Source: an uncultured Erwinia sp.
Lineage (GTDB): Bacteria > Pseudomonadota > Gammaproteobacteria > Enterobacterales > Enterobacteriaceae
DNA length: 64,000 nt
Assembly: GCA_946221915.1 (NCBI GenBank)
Contig: CAMIKG010000017.1
Location: 1-64,000 of the forward strand
Reading direction: 5' to 3'
A program made the translations under genes and the position numbers. Numbering within the stretch: position 1 is the stretch's first letter; every line of letters begins with the position of its first letter. Below are positions 9,164-17,688 of the stretch, piece after piece. The notes under the pieces were generated by a model. The model saw only the letters and a list, made by a program, of their open reading frames with translations. It searched no databases and had not been told where the DNA came from.

Positions 9164-10141
9164 CTATTGACCCGGTGGATGCCCATGCACCCATTGCCTC
9201 GGCGAAACGCCGATGATATTGCGAAACACTTTGCTGAAGTGGCTGACATTGGCAAAGCCGACCGCCTGCGCCGTATCGGTGACGCTGGCGCCTGCAGAGA
9301 GCATCGCCAGCGCGACATCAAGACGAATGCGCGTCAGTGATTCATGGACGGTGCTGCCATACAGCGCGTTAAAACCTGCCTGCAGACGTTTCTCGCTCAG
9401 TCCTACCGCCTGTGCCAGCGACTGTACGCTCCAGGGTTCAGGGTGACGCTCTTCCAGGATGGCGCGCGCCTGCAGCAGCCGCAGACGATCGGAGGGCACG
9501 GCGCGCAGCGTCGAGGCGCTGCCACGCTCACGGGAACACTGATCCAGCACGGTGGCGATGGCTTCACTGACTTTGGCGCACAGGAACACATTACGCGCCT
9601 TGCTGTCGAGATAGTGGCACTGGCCGATCTCGGCGGCCAGACGCTGCAAGGCGCTGAACAGCGGCAGATGCGCCACGCAGGCGTCAACATGCGGCATGCC
9701 GCCCATCGTCGAGCGCATATATTTCAGTACATCCTCCATGCTCAGTCCGGTCATACCGCTCAGCGCTGCTGGCGTCAGGTTAATGCTGACCATACGGAAG
9801 TCAGGTGAGGGCGACAGCATATTACTGCCGGAAAGATGCTGCGCGGTGACGGTAAGGATCACGGAGCCAGCATTAAGCATAAACGCATCGCCGTCATCGA
9901 AATCCGACCTGATGTAGCCTTCGAGCAAAATATTCATCGACAGCGATGGACCGCCTTCGGCATGAAACGACCAGCTGGCATCAGGCTGGCCGTTCATACA
10001 GCAGATATTGACGCCCTCCAGCGGCTGGTCAAACTGCATGATGCGCGCCCAGCTTGCCGGTACGGTTGCCATAATACTTTCGTTGATGTTGGTGGGATCG
10101 TACCGCACCTCGTGATGTGGGTTCCTTGTTGTGCCAGCCAT
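9164..10141 (-). CDS. AraC/XylS-family transcriptional regulator (PchR/YbtA-like)
   Basis: 325-aa regulator with a non-conserved N-terminal sensing half and a C-terminal pair of helix-turn-helix motifs (about residues 220-321: SVQSLAQAVGLSEKRLQAGFNALYG and the classic TDTAQAVGFANVSHFSKVFRNIIGVSPRQW). Regulators of this type next to TonB-receptor genes (PchR, YbtA, AlcR) usually sense the bound siderophore or ligand and activate the receptor operon. Here it lies directly upstream of, and in the same direction as, the receptor and carries its own Fur-like box. It takes the place of the HasI/HasS sigma/anti-sigma pair of Serratia. GGAG 9 nt before the ATG supports the start; Met24 is a possible later start. 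Confidence 0.88.
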   Translation of the reverse strand: MAGTTRNPHHEVRYDPTNINESIMATVPASWARIMQFDQPLEGVNICCMNGQPDASWSFHAEGGPSLSMNILLEGYIRSDFDDGDAFMLNAGSVILTVTAQHLSGSNMLSPSPDFRMVSINLTPAALSGMTGLSMEDVLKYMRSTMGGMPHVDACVAHLPLFSALQRLAAEIGQCHYLDSKARNVFLCAKVSEAIATVLDQCSRERGSASTLRAVPSDRLRLLQARAILEERHPEPWSVQSLAQAVGLSEKRLQAGFNALYGSTVHESLTRIRLDVALAMLSAGASVTDTAQAVGFANVSHFSKVFRNIIGVSPRQWVHGHPPGQ

Positions 10142-10618
10142 AGCAGTTATTCTCCAGAGGTCATCTCTTATTGTTAGTGGTAAGCGAAGCTGTGTGAATG
10201 CAGCGAGGCGAGGCGTCCAGGCCCGTCGCTGCGTTAAATTATTATTGATAATGATTACTATTCTTAATAATAGCAGCGCGAATCATCAAGACAAGTGTCT
10301 CTAAATCGGTACGTTTTTTAGGTGCTTTAGCCACAAACCGTGGTGGTTTTTGTGCTTTATGCAGGTGCAGGCTACTGAAGCGATGATTTTCGCTGATTGG
10401 CTGGCGAGGGTGACGATAAGACGGGCTTACGGAACTGGCCTGCTGGCTCCCCTGCTATGGCTGGCTCTGAAGCGAAAAAAGTGACGACAGCCCTTGCTAT
10501 CACCGGCGAATCAGTCCACAATAGCGACCTTTCCCGATGCTTGTGCGGGAAAGTCCTTTAAAAACAACAAGTTAGTGTTATTGCTTGTTTCGATACGCTT
10601 TTACTTGCTTCTTTTGCT
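10142..10618. other. Intergenic region between the iron locus and the datA-like site
   Basis: Non-coding. Besides the Fur-like box it contains the palindrome AGACAAGTGTCT (10289-10300) and an imperfect inverted repeat CACAAACC / GGTTTTTGTG (about 10333-10352). A 60-codon open frame at 10494-10676 has no ribosome site and runs across a DnaA box, so it is not called. Confidence 0.4.
10244..10266 (-). promoter_or_regulatory. Fur-box-like operator before the AraC-type regulator
   Basis: GATAATGATTACTATTCTT (10247-10265) matches the Fur consensus GATAATGATAATCATTATC at most positions of its left half and lies in an A/T-rich stretch with -10-like hexamers for the minus strand, about 105 bp upstream of the regulator start. 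Confidence 0.65.
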
Positions 10619-10628
10619 CACGGTTGAA

Positions 10629-10637
10629 TTATCCACA
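10629..10637 (+). promoter_or_regulatory. DnaA box (perfect)
   Basis: TTATCCACA, identical to the high-affinity R1/R4-type consensus. Confidence 0.8.
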
Positions 10638-10695
10638 ATGATAACTCACTCGCGTATGCCCATATTTGCAGATTGACAAAATATTGTGAACAGAG

Positions 10696-10704
10696 TTATC
10701 CACA
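10696..10704 (+). promoter_or_regulatory. DnaA box (perfect)
   Basis: Second TTATCCACA in the same orientation, 67 bp from the first. Confidence 0.8.
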
Positions 10705-10791
10705 GGGTAGCGGTTGCCTGTATGATGTGATTTGCCCAGCAAATTTTTACATATCTTAAATAACTTATTGAAAATAATAGAAAATATATTA

Positions 10792-10804
10792 TTTCAATTT
10801 GTTA
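10792..10804 (+). promoter_or_regulatory. Probable IHF binding site
   Basis: TTTCAATTTGTTA matches WATCAANNNNTTR at all but one fixed position and is preceded by a long A/T-only tract, as IHF prefers. It lies between the two DnaA-box pairs, as the IHF site does in E. coli datA. Confidence 0.6.
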
Positions 10805-10856
10805 TCTGGATCACTTGCCATGGCTGTGACAGTTGAATGACAACGACTTTTTATTT

Positions 10857-10865
10857 TTATACACA
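10857..10865 (+). promoter_or_regulatory. DnaA box (TTATACACA)
   Basis: Fits TTWTNCACA. It sits 3 bp from an opposed box at 10869-10877. Confidence 0.6.
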
Positions 10866-10868
10866 GCA

Positions 10869-10877
10869 TGTGGAAAA
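10869..10877 (-). promoter_or_regulatory. DnaA box (TTTTCCACA on minus strand)
   Basis: TGTGGAAAA on the plus strand, i.e. TTTTCCACA on the minus strand, also fits TTWTNCACA. Confidence 0.6.
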
Positions 10878-10910
10878 GGTTTTTTGGGCATAAGCTATGC
10901 TATTTTCTGC

Positions 10911-12050
10911 TCAGGCATCCCGCGGCAATCCTTTCTCAATAGCCCGGACCAGTCTTTTCTGTTGTGGGCGCTGTACCTCGATTGCATGCTCGCTGCGTTT
11001 GCTCTGCTGCTGAGCCAGCGCCCAGTGGATATGTTCATCCAGCATCTCATTCTCGCCCAGACGCGCCGTCAGCTGCGCCACAATATCCGCGTCATAGGGT
11101 GCGTTGCCCATCGCTACCGCGACATTACGTAACCAGCGCAGATGGCCGATTCGGCGAATCGCCGAACCTTCCGTCACTCGTAAAAACTTCGCTTCATTCC
11201 AGGCAAAAAGTTCACTTAATGGCGGCGCATGCAACACCGCGCGTGGACTAAAATCATCTTCGTCGGTGAGCTGGCCGTAACGGTTCCATGGACAAATCAG
11301 CTGACAGTCATCGCAGCCATAGATGCGATTACCAATCAGTGGACGGAACTCTTCCGGAATGGCGCCGTCCAGTTCAATGGTGAGATACGAGATACAGCGC
11401 CGCGCGTCCACCACATATGGCTCAACGATCGCCCCGGTTGGGCAGGTGGTGATGCAGGCCACGCAGCGGCCACAGTTTTCTTCCTGCGGCTGGTCGACTG
11501 GCAGCGGAATATCAATCAGCAGTTCACCGAGGAAGAACCAGGAACCGGCTTCGCGGTTAAGGATGAGTGAGTGCTTACCTGTCCAGCCTAAGCCCGCTTT
11601 AGCCGCCAGCGGGCGCTCCAGCAGCGGTGCGGAGTCGACAAACGGACGATACTGGGCCTCGCCGCAACGCTCACGGATCATATCGCCGAGTTTTTTCAGG
11701 CGATTGCGCAATACTTTGTGGTAATCACGACCAAGGGCATAACGACTAACATAGCCGAGACGGGGATTTTTCAGCGTGCTGGCAAACGCCGCTTTGGCTG
11801 GCAAATAATTCATGCGCACGCTGATCACGCGCAGGGTGCCAGGCAACAGCTCATGGGGACGCGCGCGCATCATACCGTGACGCGCCATCCAGTCCATTTC
11901 ACCGTGGTACTGTTTGTCCAGCCATGCCTGCAGACGCGGTTCTTCCAGCGTTAAATCGGTATCACAAATACCGACCTGCTGAAAACCGAGCGAGAGTCCC
12001 CACTGTTTTATATCCTGAGCAAGCTGATGGAGATCGAGAGGGTGCGACAT
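10911..12050 (-). CDS. queG: Epoxyqueuosine reductase
   Basis: Catalyses the last step of queuosine synthesis, reducing epoxyqueuosine to queuosine in tRNA with cobalamin and two 4Fe-4S clusters. The 379-aa product has the same length as E. coli QueG. Cluster ligands are visible as C193, C196, C199, C203 (CGRCVACITTCPTG) and C219, C246, C249, C253 (YGCDDCQLICPWN). D139 in RPFVDSAPLLER fits the catalytic acid. The frame is open further upstream, but MSHPLDLHQLA at 12050 is the conserved start. Its start codon overlaps that of the divergent nnr by 2 bp. Confidence 0.97.
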   Translation of the reverse strand: MSHPLDLHQLAQDIKQWGLSLGFQQVGICDTDLTLEEPRLQAWLDKQYHGEMDWMARHGMMRARPHELLPGTLRVISVRMNYLPAKAAFASTLKNPRLGYVSRYALGRDYHKVLRNRLKKLGDMIRERCGEAQYRPFVDSAPLLERPLAAKAGLGWTGKHSLILNREAGSWFFLGELLIDIPLPVDQPQEENCGRCVACITTCPTGAIVEPYVVDARRCISYLTIELDGAIPEEFRPLIGNRIYGCDDCQLICPWNRYGQLTDEDDFSPRAVLHAPPLSELFAWNEAKFLRVTEGSAIRRIGHLRWLRNVAVAMGNAPYDADIVAQLTARLGENEMLDEHIHWALAQQQSKRSEHAIEVQRPQQKRLVRAIEKGLPRDA

Positions 12051-13572
12051 GACTGACCATAACCAAAGAGAAAACCCGCGGAGTTTACCACACTCTGTCT
12101 GGCCCGCGCAGGCCATTGGCGTGCTGGAACATTCTGCAGCGGACAGTCTGGGCATCAGTCTGTATGAACTGATGCAGCGTGCAGGCGCAGCGGCTTTTCG
12201 CCATATCCGGCAACGCTGGCCACACGCCTGCCACTGGCTGATCCTCTGTGGCCACGGCAATAACGGCGGCGATGGCTACGTGGTGGCGCGGCTGGCGCAG
12301 GCGGCGGGCATTGAGGTGACGCTGCTGGCCTGCGAGGGCAGCAATGCACTGCCAGAAGACGCGCAGGCCGCGCGTGATGCCTGGCTGGAAGCGGGCGGGC
12401 TGATTCATGCTGCAGAGGCCAGCTGGCCGGACGGCATTGACCTGATTGTCGATGCGCTGCTGGGGACCGGCCTGAATCGTTCGCCTCAAGCGCCTTATGA
12501 CGGGCTGATCCGCAAGGCGAACCAGCATGCTGCGCCACGCTTTGCTGTGGATATTCCCTCCGGTTTGCTGGCGGCTAATGGTACTGCGCCGGGAGAGGTG
12601 ATCAACGCCAGCGCCACTCTGACATTTATCGCGCTCAAACCCGGGCTGCTGACGGGAAAAGCGCGCGACTATACCGGTACACTGCATCATGATGCGCTCG
12701 GCCTTGAAACGTGGCTGGCGGGGCAGAACCCGCCCATGGCGCGCTACGATGCGTCGTCGCTGCGTCGCTGGCTGCCGCCACGCCGTGCCACCGCGCATAA
12801 AGGCGATCATGGTCGTTTGCTGGTGATTGGCGGGGACCACGGTACGGCGGGTGCGATCCGGCTGGCGGGGGAAGCGGCGCTGCGTACCGGTGCGGGGCTG
12901 GTGCGAGTACTTACTCACCAGGAGAATATCGCCCCGTTGCTCACTGCCTGTCCGGAATTAATGGTGCAGGCGCTCACGCCCGCGTCGCTGGATGCGGGGC
13001 TGGAATGGGCGGATGTGGTGGTGATTGGGCCTGGGCTGGGCCAGGGCGACTGGGGTAAGAAGGCGCTGAAAAAAGTGGAAAATTGCCTGAAACCGATGCT
13101 TTGGGATGCGGATGCGCTTAACTTACTGGCAATCAGCCCGGAGAAGCGTCAGAATCGCATCATTACGCCCCATCCCGGTGAAGCGGCGCGCCTGCTGAAC
13201 GTGAAAACGGCGGAAATTGAAAGTGACCGCTTACATGCAGCTGAACGCCTGGTAAAACGCTATGGCGGGGTGGTGGTATTAAAAGGGGCTGGTACTATTA
13301 TCGCCAGTCAGCAAGGGGAGATGGCGTTTGCTGATGTCGGCAACGCCGGTATGGCGACGGGCGGCATGGGTGATGTGCTTTCGGGCATTATCGGCGCGCT
13401 GTCAGCGCAAAAACTCTCGTTATATGATGCTGCCTGCGCCGGATGTGTGGTGCATGGCGCTGCGGCAGATAACCGGGCTGCGCGTTATGGCACGCGTGGC
13501 ATGCTGGCGAGCGATCTGTTTTCCGGGCTGCACCTGTTTGTTAATCCTGAGATGTCGAATACGAAAGCATGA
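12049..13572 (+). CDS. nnr: Bifunctional NAD(P)H-hydrate epimerase / ADP-dependent NAD(P)H-hydrate dehydratase
   Basis: Repairs hydrated NAD(P)H. The N-terminal YjeF_N domain (about 1-220) epimerises NAD(P)HX and contains GHGNNGGDG (68-76). The C-terminal ribokinase-like domain (about 228-500) dehydrates the S form using ADP and contains HKGDHGRLLVIGG, ITPHPGEAARLL and GNAGMATGGMGDVLSG (about 431-446). 507 aa against 515 in E. coli. It starts inside the queG start codon on the other strand, so each promoter must lie in the other gene. It overlaps tsaE by 4 nt, beginning the nnr-tsaE-amiB-mutL-miaA-hfq-hflX chain. Confidence 0.97.
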   Translation: MTDHNQRENPRSLPHSVWPAQAIGVLEHSAADSLGISLYELMQRAGAAAFRHIRQRWPHACHWLILCGHGNNGGDGYVVARLAQAAGIEVTLLACEGSNALPEDAQAARDAWLEAGGLIHAAEASWPDGIDLIVDALLGTGLNRSPQAPYDGLIRKANQHAAPRFAVDIPSGLLAANGTAPGEVINASATLTFIALKPGLLTGKARDYTGTLHHDALGLETWLAGQNPPMARYDASSLRRWLPPRRATAHKGDHGRLLVIGGDHGTAGAIRLAGEAALRTGAGLVRVLTHQENIAPLLTACPELMVQALTPASLDAGLEWADVVVIGPGLGQGDWGKKALKKVENCLKPMLWDADALNLLAISPEKRQNRIITPHPGEAARLLNVKTAEIESDRLHAAERLVKRYGGVVVLKGAGTIIASQQGEMAFADVGNAGMATGGMGDVLSGIIGALSAQKLSLYDAACAGCVVHGAAADNRAARYGTRGMLASDLFSGLHLFVNPEMSNTKA

Positions 13573-14048
13573 ATACCAGTGTTATCGCATTGCCCGATGA
13601 GGCAGCGACCCTCGAACTGGGGGCGCAACTGGCCCGCGTCTGCCACAGTGCGGCGGTGATCCATCTTTATGGCGATTTAGGGGCCGGAAAAACCACCTTT
13701 AGTCGCGGTTTCTTACAGTTGTTAGGGCATCAGGGCAATGTGAAAAGCCCGACCTACACGCTGGTGGAACCCTATGCGCTCGCTGCCCATACGGTTTACC
13801 ACTTTGATCTCTATCGCCTGGCCGATCCGGAAGAGCTCGAATTTATGGGCATCCGCGATTACTTTGCGCAGGACGCCATCTGTCTGGTGGAGTGGCCGCA
13901 GCAGGGCGCAGGCATACTGCCGCCGCCCGATTTAGCGCTGCATCTGCACTATCAGGGCCCGGCGCGTCAGGCGGAAATCACTGCCCTGTCGGCTGCAGGC
14001 GAGACGATGCTGCAGCAGTTTACCGCCACCAGGGAACAACGCTCATGA
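13569..14048 (+). CDS. tsaE: tRNA threonylcarbamoyladenosine biosynthesis ATPase TsaE
   Basis: 159-aa P-loop protein (GDLGAGKTT, residues 35-43) that works with TsaB, TsaC and TsaD to place N6-threonylcarbamoyl on A37 of ANN-decoding tRNAs. Conserved blocks include VKSPTYTLVEPY, the YHFDLYRL segment and CLVEWPQ. The start overlaps the end of nnr (ATGA) and the stop overlaps the amiB start, so the three are translationally linked. E. coli TsaE has 153 aa. Confidence 0.97.
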   Translation: MNTSVIALPDEAATLELGAQLARVCHSAAVIHLYGDLGAGKTTFSRGFLQLLGHQGNVKSPTYTLVEPYALAAHTVYHFDLYRLADPEELEFMGIRDYFAQDAICLVEWPQQGAGILPPPDLALHLHYQGPARQAEITALSAAGETMLQQFTATREQRS

Positions 14049-15715
14049 TGTTGCGCGTGAAAGTAGCGTTAATGCTGGCATGGTGTCTGATTTCGTTCTC
14101 TTCACTCGCGGCCAATTTGTCGGATATCCAGGTCGCCAATGGCGACAGCCAGGCAACGGTATCGCTGAGCTTTAACGGCCAGCCGGTGTACGGCTTCTTC
14201 CCGCTCAGCAATCCGGATCGGGTGGTGCTGGATATTCGCAAAAGCGGCGTGGTGAAAGGATTACCGCTGAGCTTCAGCGGCGACAATATCGTGAAGCGCA
14301 TTCGTTCCAGTCAGCCGAAAGATAACCAGAGTATCCGGCTGGTGTTTGAACTGACGCAGCCCGCGCGGACACGCGCCGTGACGCAGCGCAACGGCGAGAG
14401 TTATAAGGTGGTGTTTACCATCAACGGCACGCAGACCGCGAAACGCAGCAGTGCGCCCTCTGCGCCCGTCAGCAATGTCTCCCGCGCGAATCCGGTGACC
14501 TCCACGCCCGCCAGCAACCCGTTCGGCGGCGATAAAGTCACGGCTGTTACCAGCGGCAACAGCCGCGTAGCGCCGGGGCGCAGTGCAGGCGGCAACGATA
14601 CGGTGATTGTGGCGATTGATGCCGGTCACGGCGGTCAGGACCCGGGTGCGATTGGCGGCGGTGGCCTGAAAGAGAAAAATGTCACCATTGCCATTGCCCG
14701 CAAGCTGCAGGCGCTGCTCAATGATGACCCGATGTTTAAAGGTGTGCTGACCCGTGATGGCGACTACTTTATCTCGGTAATGGGGCGCTCAGATGTGGCG
14801 CGCAAGCAGAATGCGAACCTGCTGGTATCGATACATGCTGATGCCGCGCCAAACCGCAGTGCGTCCGGCGCCTCGGTATGGGTGTTGTCCAACCGTCGCG
14901 CAAACAGTGAGATGGCGAACTGGCTGGAGCAGCACGAGAAACAGTCTGAACTGCTGGGCGGCGCGGGCGACCTGCTGGCGAACAGCCAGGCCGATCCTTA
15001 TCTCAGCCAGGCGGTGCTGGATCTGCAATTCGGCCATTCGCAGCGCGTTGGTTATGATGTGGCGGTGAAGGTGATTGCGCAGCTGCAGCGCGTGGGTTCG
15101 CTGCACAAACGGCGACCGGAGCATGCCAGCCTTGGCGTGCTGCGCTCACCGGATATTCCTTCGCTGCTGGTGGAAACAGGCTTTATCAGCAACCCCTCCG
15201 AGGAGCGGCTGCTGGGCAGCAGCAGCTACCAGCAGAAAATAGCCGAATCGATATACAAAGGATTGCGCAGTTATTTCCAGTCGCATCCGCTACAGTCCTC
15301 CCCAAAGGAGGAAAACCGGCCACTGGCGTCCGCAGCGGCGGTTAACGTAGAGTCAAACAGGACCGCGACAGCAACAGAATATACTGGCGCGACCACGCGT
15401 CATGTGGTGAAACGCGGCGAGACCCTGTCCGGGATTGCCGCGCACTATGGCGTCAGTATGGCGACCATGCGTTCGCTGAACAATCTGAAGAAAGAGGGCG
15501 TCTGGGTTGGTCAGCGCTTAAAAGTGCCAGCAGGCGCCAGTGCCAGCAAGGCCACCGCCAGCAGCCAGCCACGCAGGCATAAAGTGGTGCGCGGCGATTC
15601 GCTGACGGCTATCGCTGCGCATTACGGCGTGAGTTCGCAGGCCATTAAGCAGGCCAATAATATGAAAAGTTCGAATGTGATGCTGGGCCAGACGCTTACC
15701 ATCCCTGCATCCTGA
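14045..15715 (+). CDS. amiB: N-acetylmuramoyl-L-alanine amidase AmiB with two LysM domains
   Basis: Periplasmic amidase that splits septal peptidoglycan during cell separation, normally activated by EnvC/FtsEX. 556 aa: signal peptide (to about LAA, residue 23), AMIN domain (about 25-130), a Ser/Pro-rich linker, Amidase_3 zinc domain (about 187-410; VAIDAGHGGQDPGA with the first zinc His, SIHADA, LRSPDIPSLLVETGFISN), then two LysM repeats (about 452-497 and 511-556). E. coli AmiB is 445 aa with one LysM, so this is a longer, two-LysM form. The start at 14045 overlaps the tsaE stop; an ATG one codon later is possible. Confidence 0.95.
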   Translation: MMLRVKVALMLAWCLISFSSLAANLSDIQVANGDSQATVSLSFNGQPVYGFFPLSNPDRVVLDIRKSGVVKGLPLSFSGDNIVKRIRSSQPKDNQSIRLVFELTQPARTRAVTQRNGESYKVVFTINGTQTAKRSSAPSAPVSNVSRANPVTSTPASNPFGGDKVTAVTSGNSRVAPGRSAGGNDTVIVAIDAGHGGQDPGAIGGGGLKEKNVTIAIARKLQALLNDDPMFKGVLTRDGDYFISVMGRSDVARKQNANLLVSIHADAAPNRSASGASVWVLSNRRANSEMANWLEQHEKQSELLGGAGDLLANSQADPYLSQAVLDLQFGHSQRVGYDVAVKVIAQLQRVGSLHKRRPEHASLGVLRSPDIPSLLVETGFISNPSEERLLGSSSYQQKIAESIYKGLRSYFQSHPLQSSPKEENRPLASAAAVNVESNRTATATEYTGATTRHVVKRGETLSGIAAHYGVSMATMRSLNNLKKEGVWVGQRLKVPAGASASKATASSQPRRHKVVRGDSLTAIAAHYGVSSQAIKQANNMKSSNVMLGQTLTIPAS

Positions 15716-15771
15716 ACACCGGGACAGAGGTGGGGGATATCAGGACGCCCACTACTTTACGAGGATTAGCC

Positions 15772-17688
15772 ATGCCCATTCAGGTATTACCGCCTCAACT
15801 GGCCAACCAAATCGCGGCGGGTGAGGTGGTGGAGCGCCCGGCGTCGGTGGTCAAGGAGCTGGTGGAAAACAGCCTGGATGCGGGTGCGACGCGCATCGAT
15901 ATCGATATTGAAAAGGGCGGCGCGAAGCTGATTCGCATCCGTGATAACGGTTGTGGCATTAACAAAGATGAGCTGGCGATGGCGCTGGCGCGTCATGCCA
16001 CCAGCAAAATCACTTCTCTTGACGACCTGGAAGCGATCGTCAGCCTCGGTTTTCGCGGCGAAGCGCTGGCGAGTATCAGTTCCGTGTCCCGTCTGACATT
16101 AACCTCGCGCACCGCCGCACAAAACGAAGCCTGGCAAGCCTATGCCGAAGGGCGCGAAATGGCGGTGACCGTGAAACCTGCCGCCCATCCGCCGGGCACC
16201 ACGCTGGAAGTGCTGGATCTGTTTTATAACACGCCGGCGCGGCGCAAATTTATGCGCACTGAGAAAACCGAGTTCGCCCATATTGATGAAGTGGTGCGGC
16301 GCATTGCGCTGGCGCGTTTCGATGTGGCGATTTCCCTGACGCATAATGGCAAGCTGGTGCGGCAGTACCGCGGTGTGAATGAAAGCAGCCAGCAGGAGCG
16401 GCGGCTGGGAGCGATTTGCGGTAGCGCGTTTATCAGCCATGCGCTGAAAATTGAGTGGCAGCACGGCGATCTCAGTCTGCGCGGCTGGGTGGCCGATCCG
16501 GCAGGCTCTCGCCAGATCGCTGAACTGCAGTATTGCTATGTCAATGGACGCATGATGCGTGACAGGCTGATTAACCACGCTATCCGCCAGGCTTACCAGG
16601 ATAAGCTGGGCGCAGACAATCAGCCTGCCTACGTGCTCTACCTGGAGATTGATCCGCATCAGGTGGATGTGAATGTCCATCCCGCGAAGCATGAAGTCCG
16701 TTTTCACCAGTCGCGTCTGGTGCATGATTTTATCTACCAGGGCGTGCTGAGCGTGCTGCAGGAGAGCGGGGCGGAAACGCTGCCGCTCACCGCGGACGAT
16801 GCGCCAGCCGAACGCTGGCAGCCGGAGAACCGTCCGGCGGCGGGAGCGAACCATTTCGCCACTCCGGCGCCAGCGAAACCTGCCGCCAGCTGGCAGACGG
16901 AACCGCGCGCAGCATCGCGTGCAGATGATTCTTCTGCGCCCGCCAGCGGCGGCAGAAGCAGTCACAGCGGTGGAGGCGGGCAGGCAAACTGGCCGCGCCA
17001 GGAGCCGGGTTACCAGAAACGTGAAGGCGCGTTGTATCAGCAACTGCTGAAAACCCCGGAACCGTCACGCGCCCGCGAACCTGAACGTGCACCCGCGCCG
17101 ACGCCGCTGAAATCAGAGCCATTAGACGCCCACAGCCAGAGTTTTGGCCGCGTGCTGAGCGTGGTGCGTGAGCAGTACGCACTGATTGAACGCGGCGCCA
17201 CGCTGGCGTTGCTGGCGTTGCCGGTCGCGGAGCGCTGGCTGAAACAGGCGCAGCTCGATCCCGGCGAAGAGGGGCTGAAACCGCAACCGCTGTTAATCCC
17301 GGTACGGCTGAAAATTGCCCAGCCGGAACGCGAGGCGGCAAAACGCTGTGACGCGCTGCTGGCGCTGCTCGGCATTGACCTGCAGATTGACGCGCAGCAT
17401 GTGACCTTACGCGCAGTGCCTTTACCATTGCGCCAACAAAATTTACAAAACTTGATTCCAGAACTGTTAGGCTATCTCGCCCGGCAGCAGGATGTTGCGC
17501 CAGCGTCGATTGCACAATGGCTGGCGCGCCACGCAGTGGCAGAACATCCGCACTGGAATCACTCGCAGGCGATTGCGCTGCTGGCGGAAGTTGAACGGCT
17601 CTGCCCGGCGCTGGTGAAATCGCCACCTTCTGGTTTAGTGCAACCGATTGAGATTGATACGGCGCTGAGCGCCCTGAAGCATGAGTGA
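15772..17688 (+). CDS. mutL: DNA mismatch repair protein MutL
   Basis: 638-aa mismatch repair matchmaker that links MutS to MutH and UvrD. N-terminal GHKL ATPase motifs are intact: ELVENSLDAGA (29-39, catalytic E29), RIRDNGCGI (56-63, D58) and GFRGEAL (93-99). The middle (about 340-450) is a low-complexity Pro/Ala/Glu linker, and the C-terminal dimer domain follows. As in E. coli MutL there is no endonuclease DQHAxxERxxxE motif. The start at 15772 has GAGG 8 nt upstream and begins MPIQVLPPQLANQIAAGEV; the open frame before it is not conserved. Confidence 0.97.
   Translation: MPIQVLPPQLANQIAAGEVVERPASVVKELVENSLDAGATRIDIDIEKGGAKLIRIRDNGCGINKDELAMALARHATSKITSLDDLEAIVSLGFRGEALASISSVSRLTLTSRTAAQNEAWQAYAEGREMAVTVKPAAHPPGTTLEVLDLFYNTPARRKFMRTEKTEFAHIDEVVRRIALARFDVAISLTHNGKLVRQYRGVNESSQQERRLGAICGSAFISHALKIEWQHGDLSLRGWVADPAGSRQIAELQYCYVNGRMMRDRLINHAIRQAYQDKLGADNQPAYVLYLEIDPHQVDVNVHPAKHEVRFHQSRLVHDFIYQGVLSVLQESGAETLPLTADDAPAERWQPENRPAAGANHFATPAPAKPAASWQTEPRAASRADDSSAPASGGRSSHSGGGGQANWPRQEPGYQKREGALYQQLLKTPEPSRAREPERAPAPTPLKSEPLDAHSQSFGRVLSVVREQYALIERGATLALLALPVAERWLKQAQLDPGEEGLKPQPLLIPVRLKIAQPEREAAKRCDALLALLGIDLQIDAQHVTLRAVPLPLRQQNLQNLIPELLGYLARQQDVAPASIAQWLARHAVAEHPHWNHSQAIALLAEVERLCPALVKSPPSGLVQPIEIDTALSALKHE

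Larger units (their letters stand above)
10620..10880. other. datA: datA-like DnaA-titration locus (DnaA boxes plus IHF site)
   Basis: A non-coding A/T-rich stretch that ends against the 3' end of queG holds two perfect DnaA boxes TTATCCACA (10629-10637, 10696-10704), two boxes fitting TTWTNCACA (10857-10865; 10869-10877 on the minus strand) and a 12/13 match to the IHF consensus (10792-10804) between them. In E. coli, datA (94.7 min, between glyVXY and queG) has five DnaA boxes and an IHF site and promotes DnaA-ATP hydrolysis to restrain re-initiation. Position, box content and the IHF site agree. Here the iron locus separates it from tRNA-Gly. Confidence 0.75.

Noticed and set aside
10494..10676. 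60-codon open frame within the datA-like region
   Set aside because: No ribosome site, no recognisable composition, and it crosses a perfect DnaA box.
12051..12260. 70-residue N-terminal extension of queG
   Set aside because: It lies inside nnr, and the conserved QueG start MSHPLDLHQLA gives exactly the known length.
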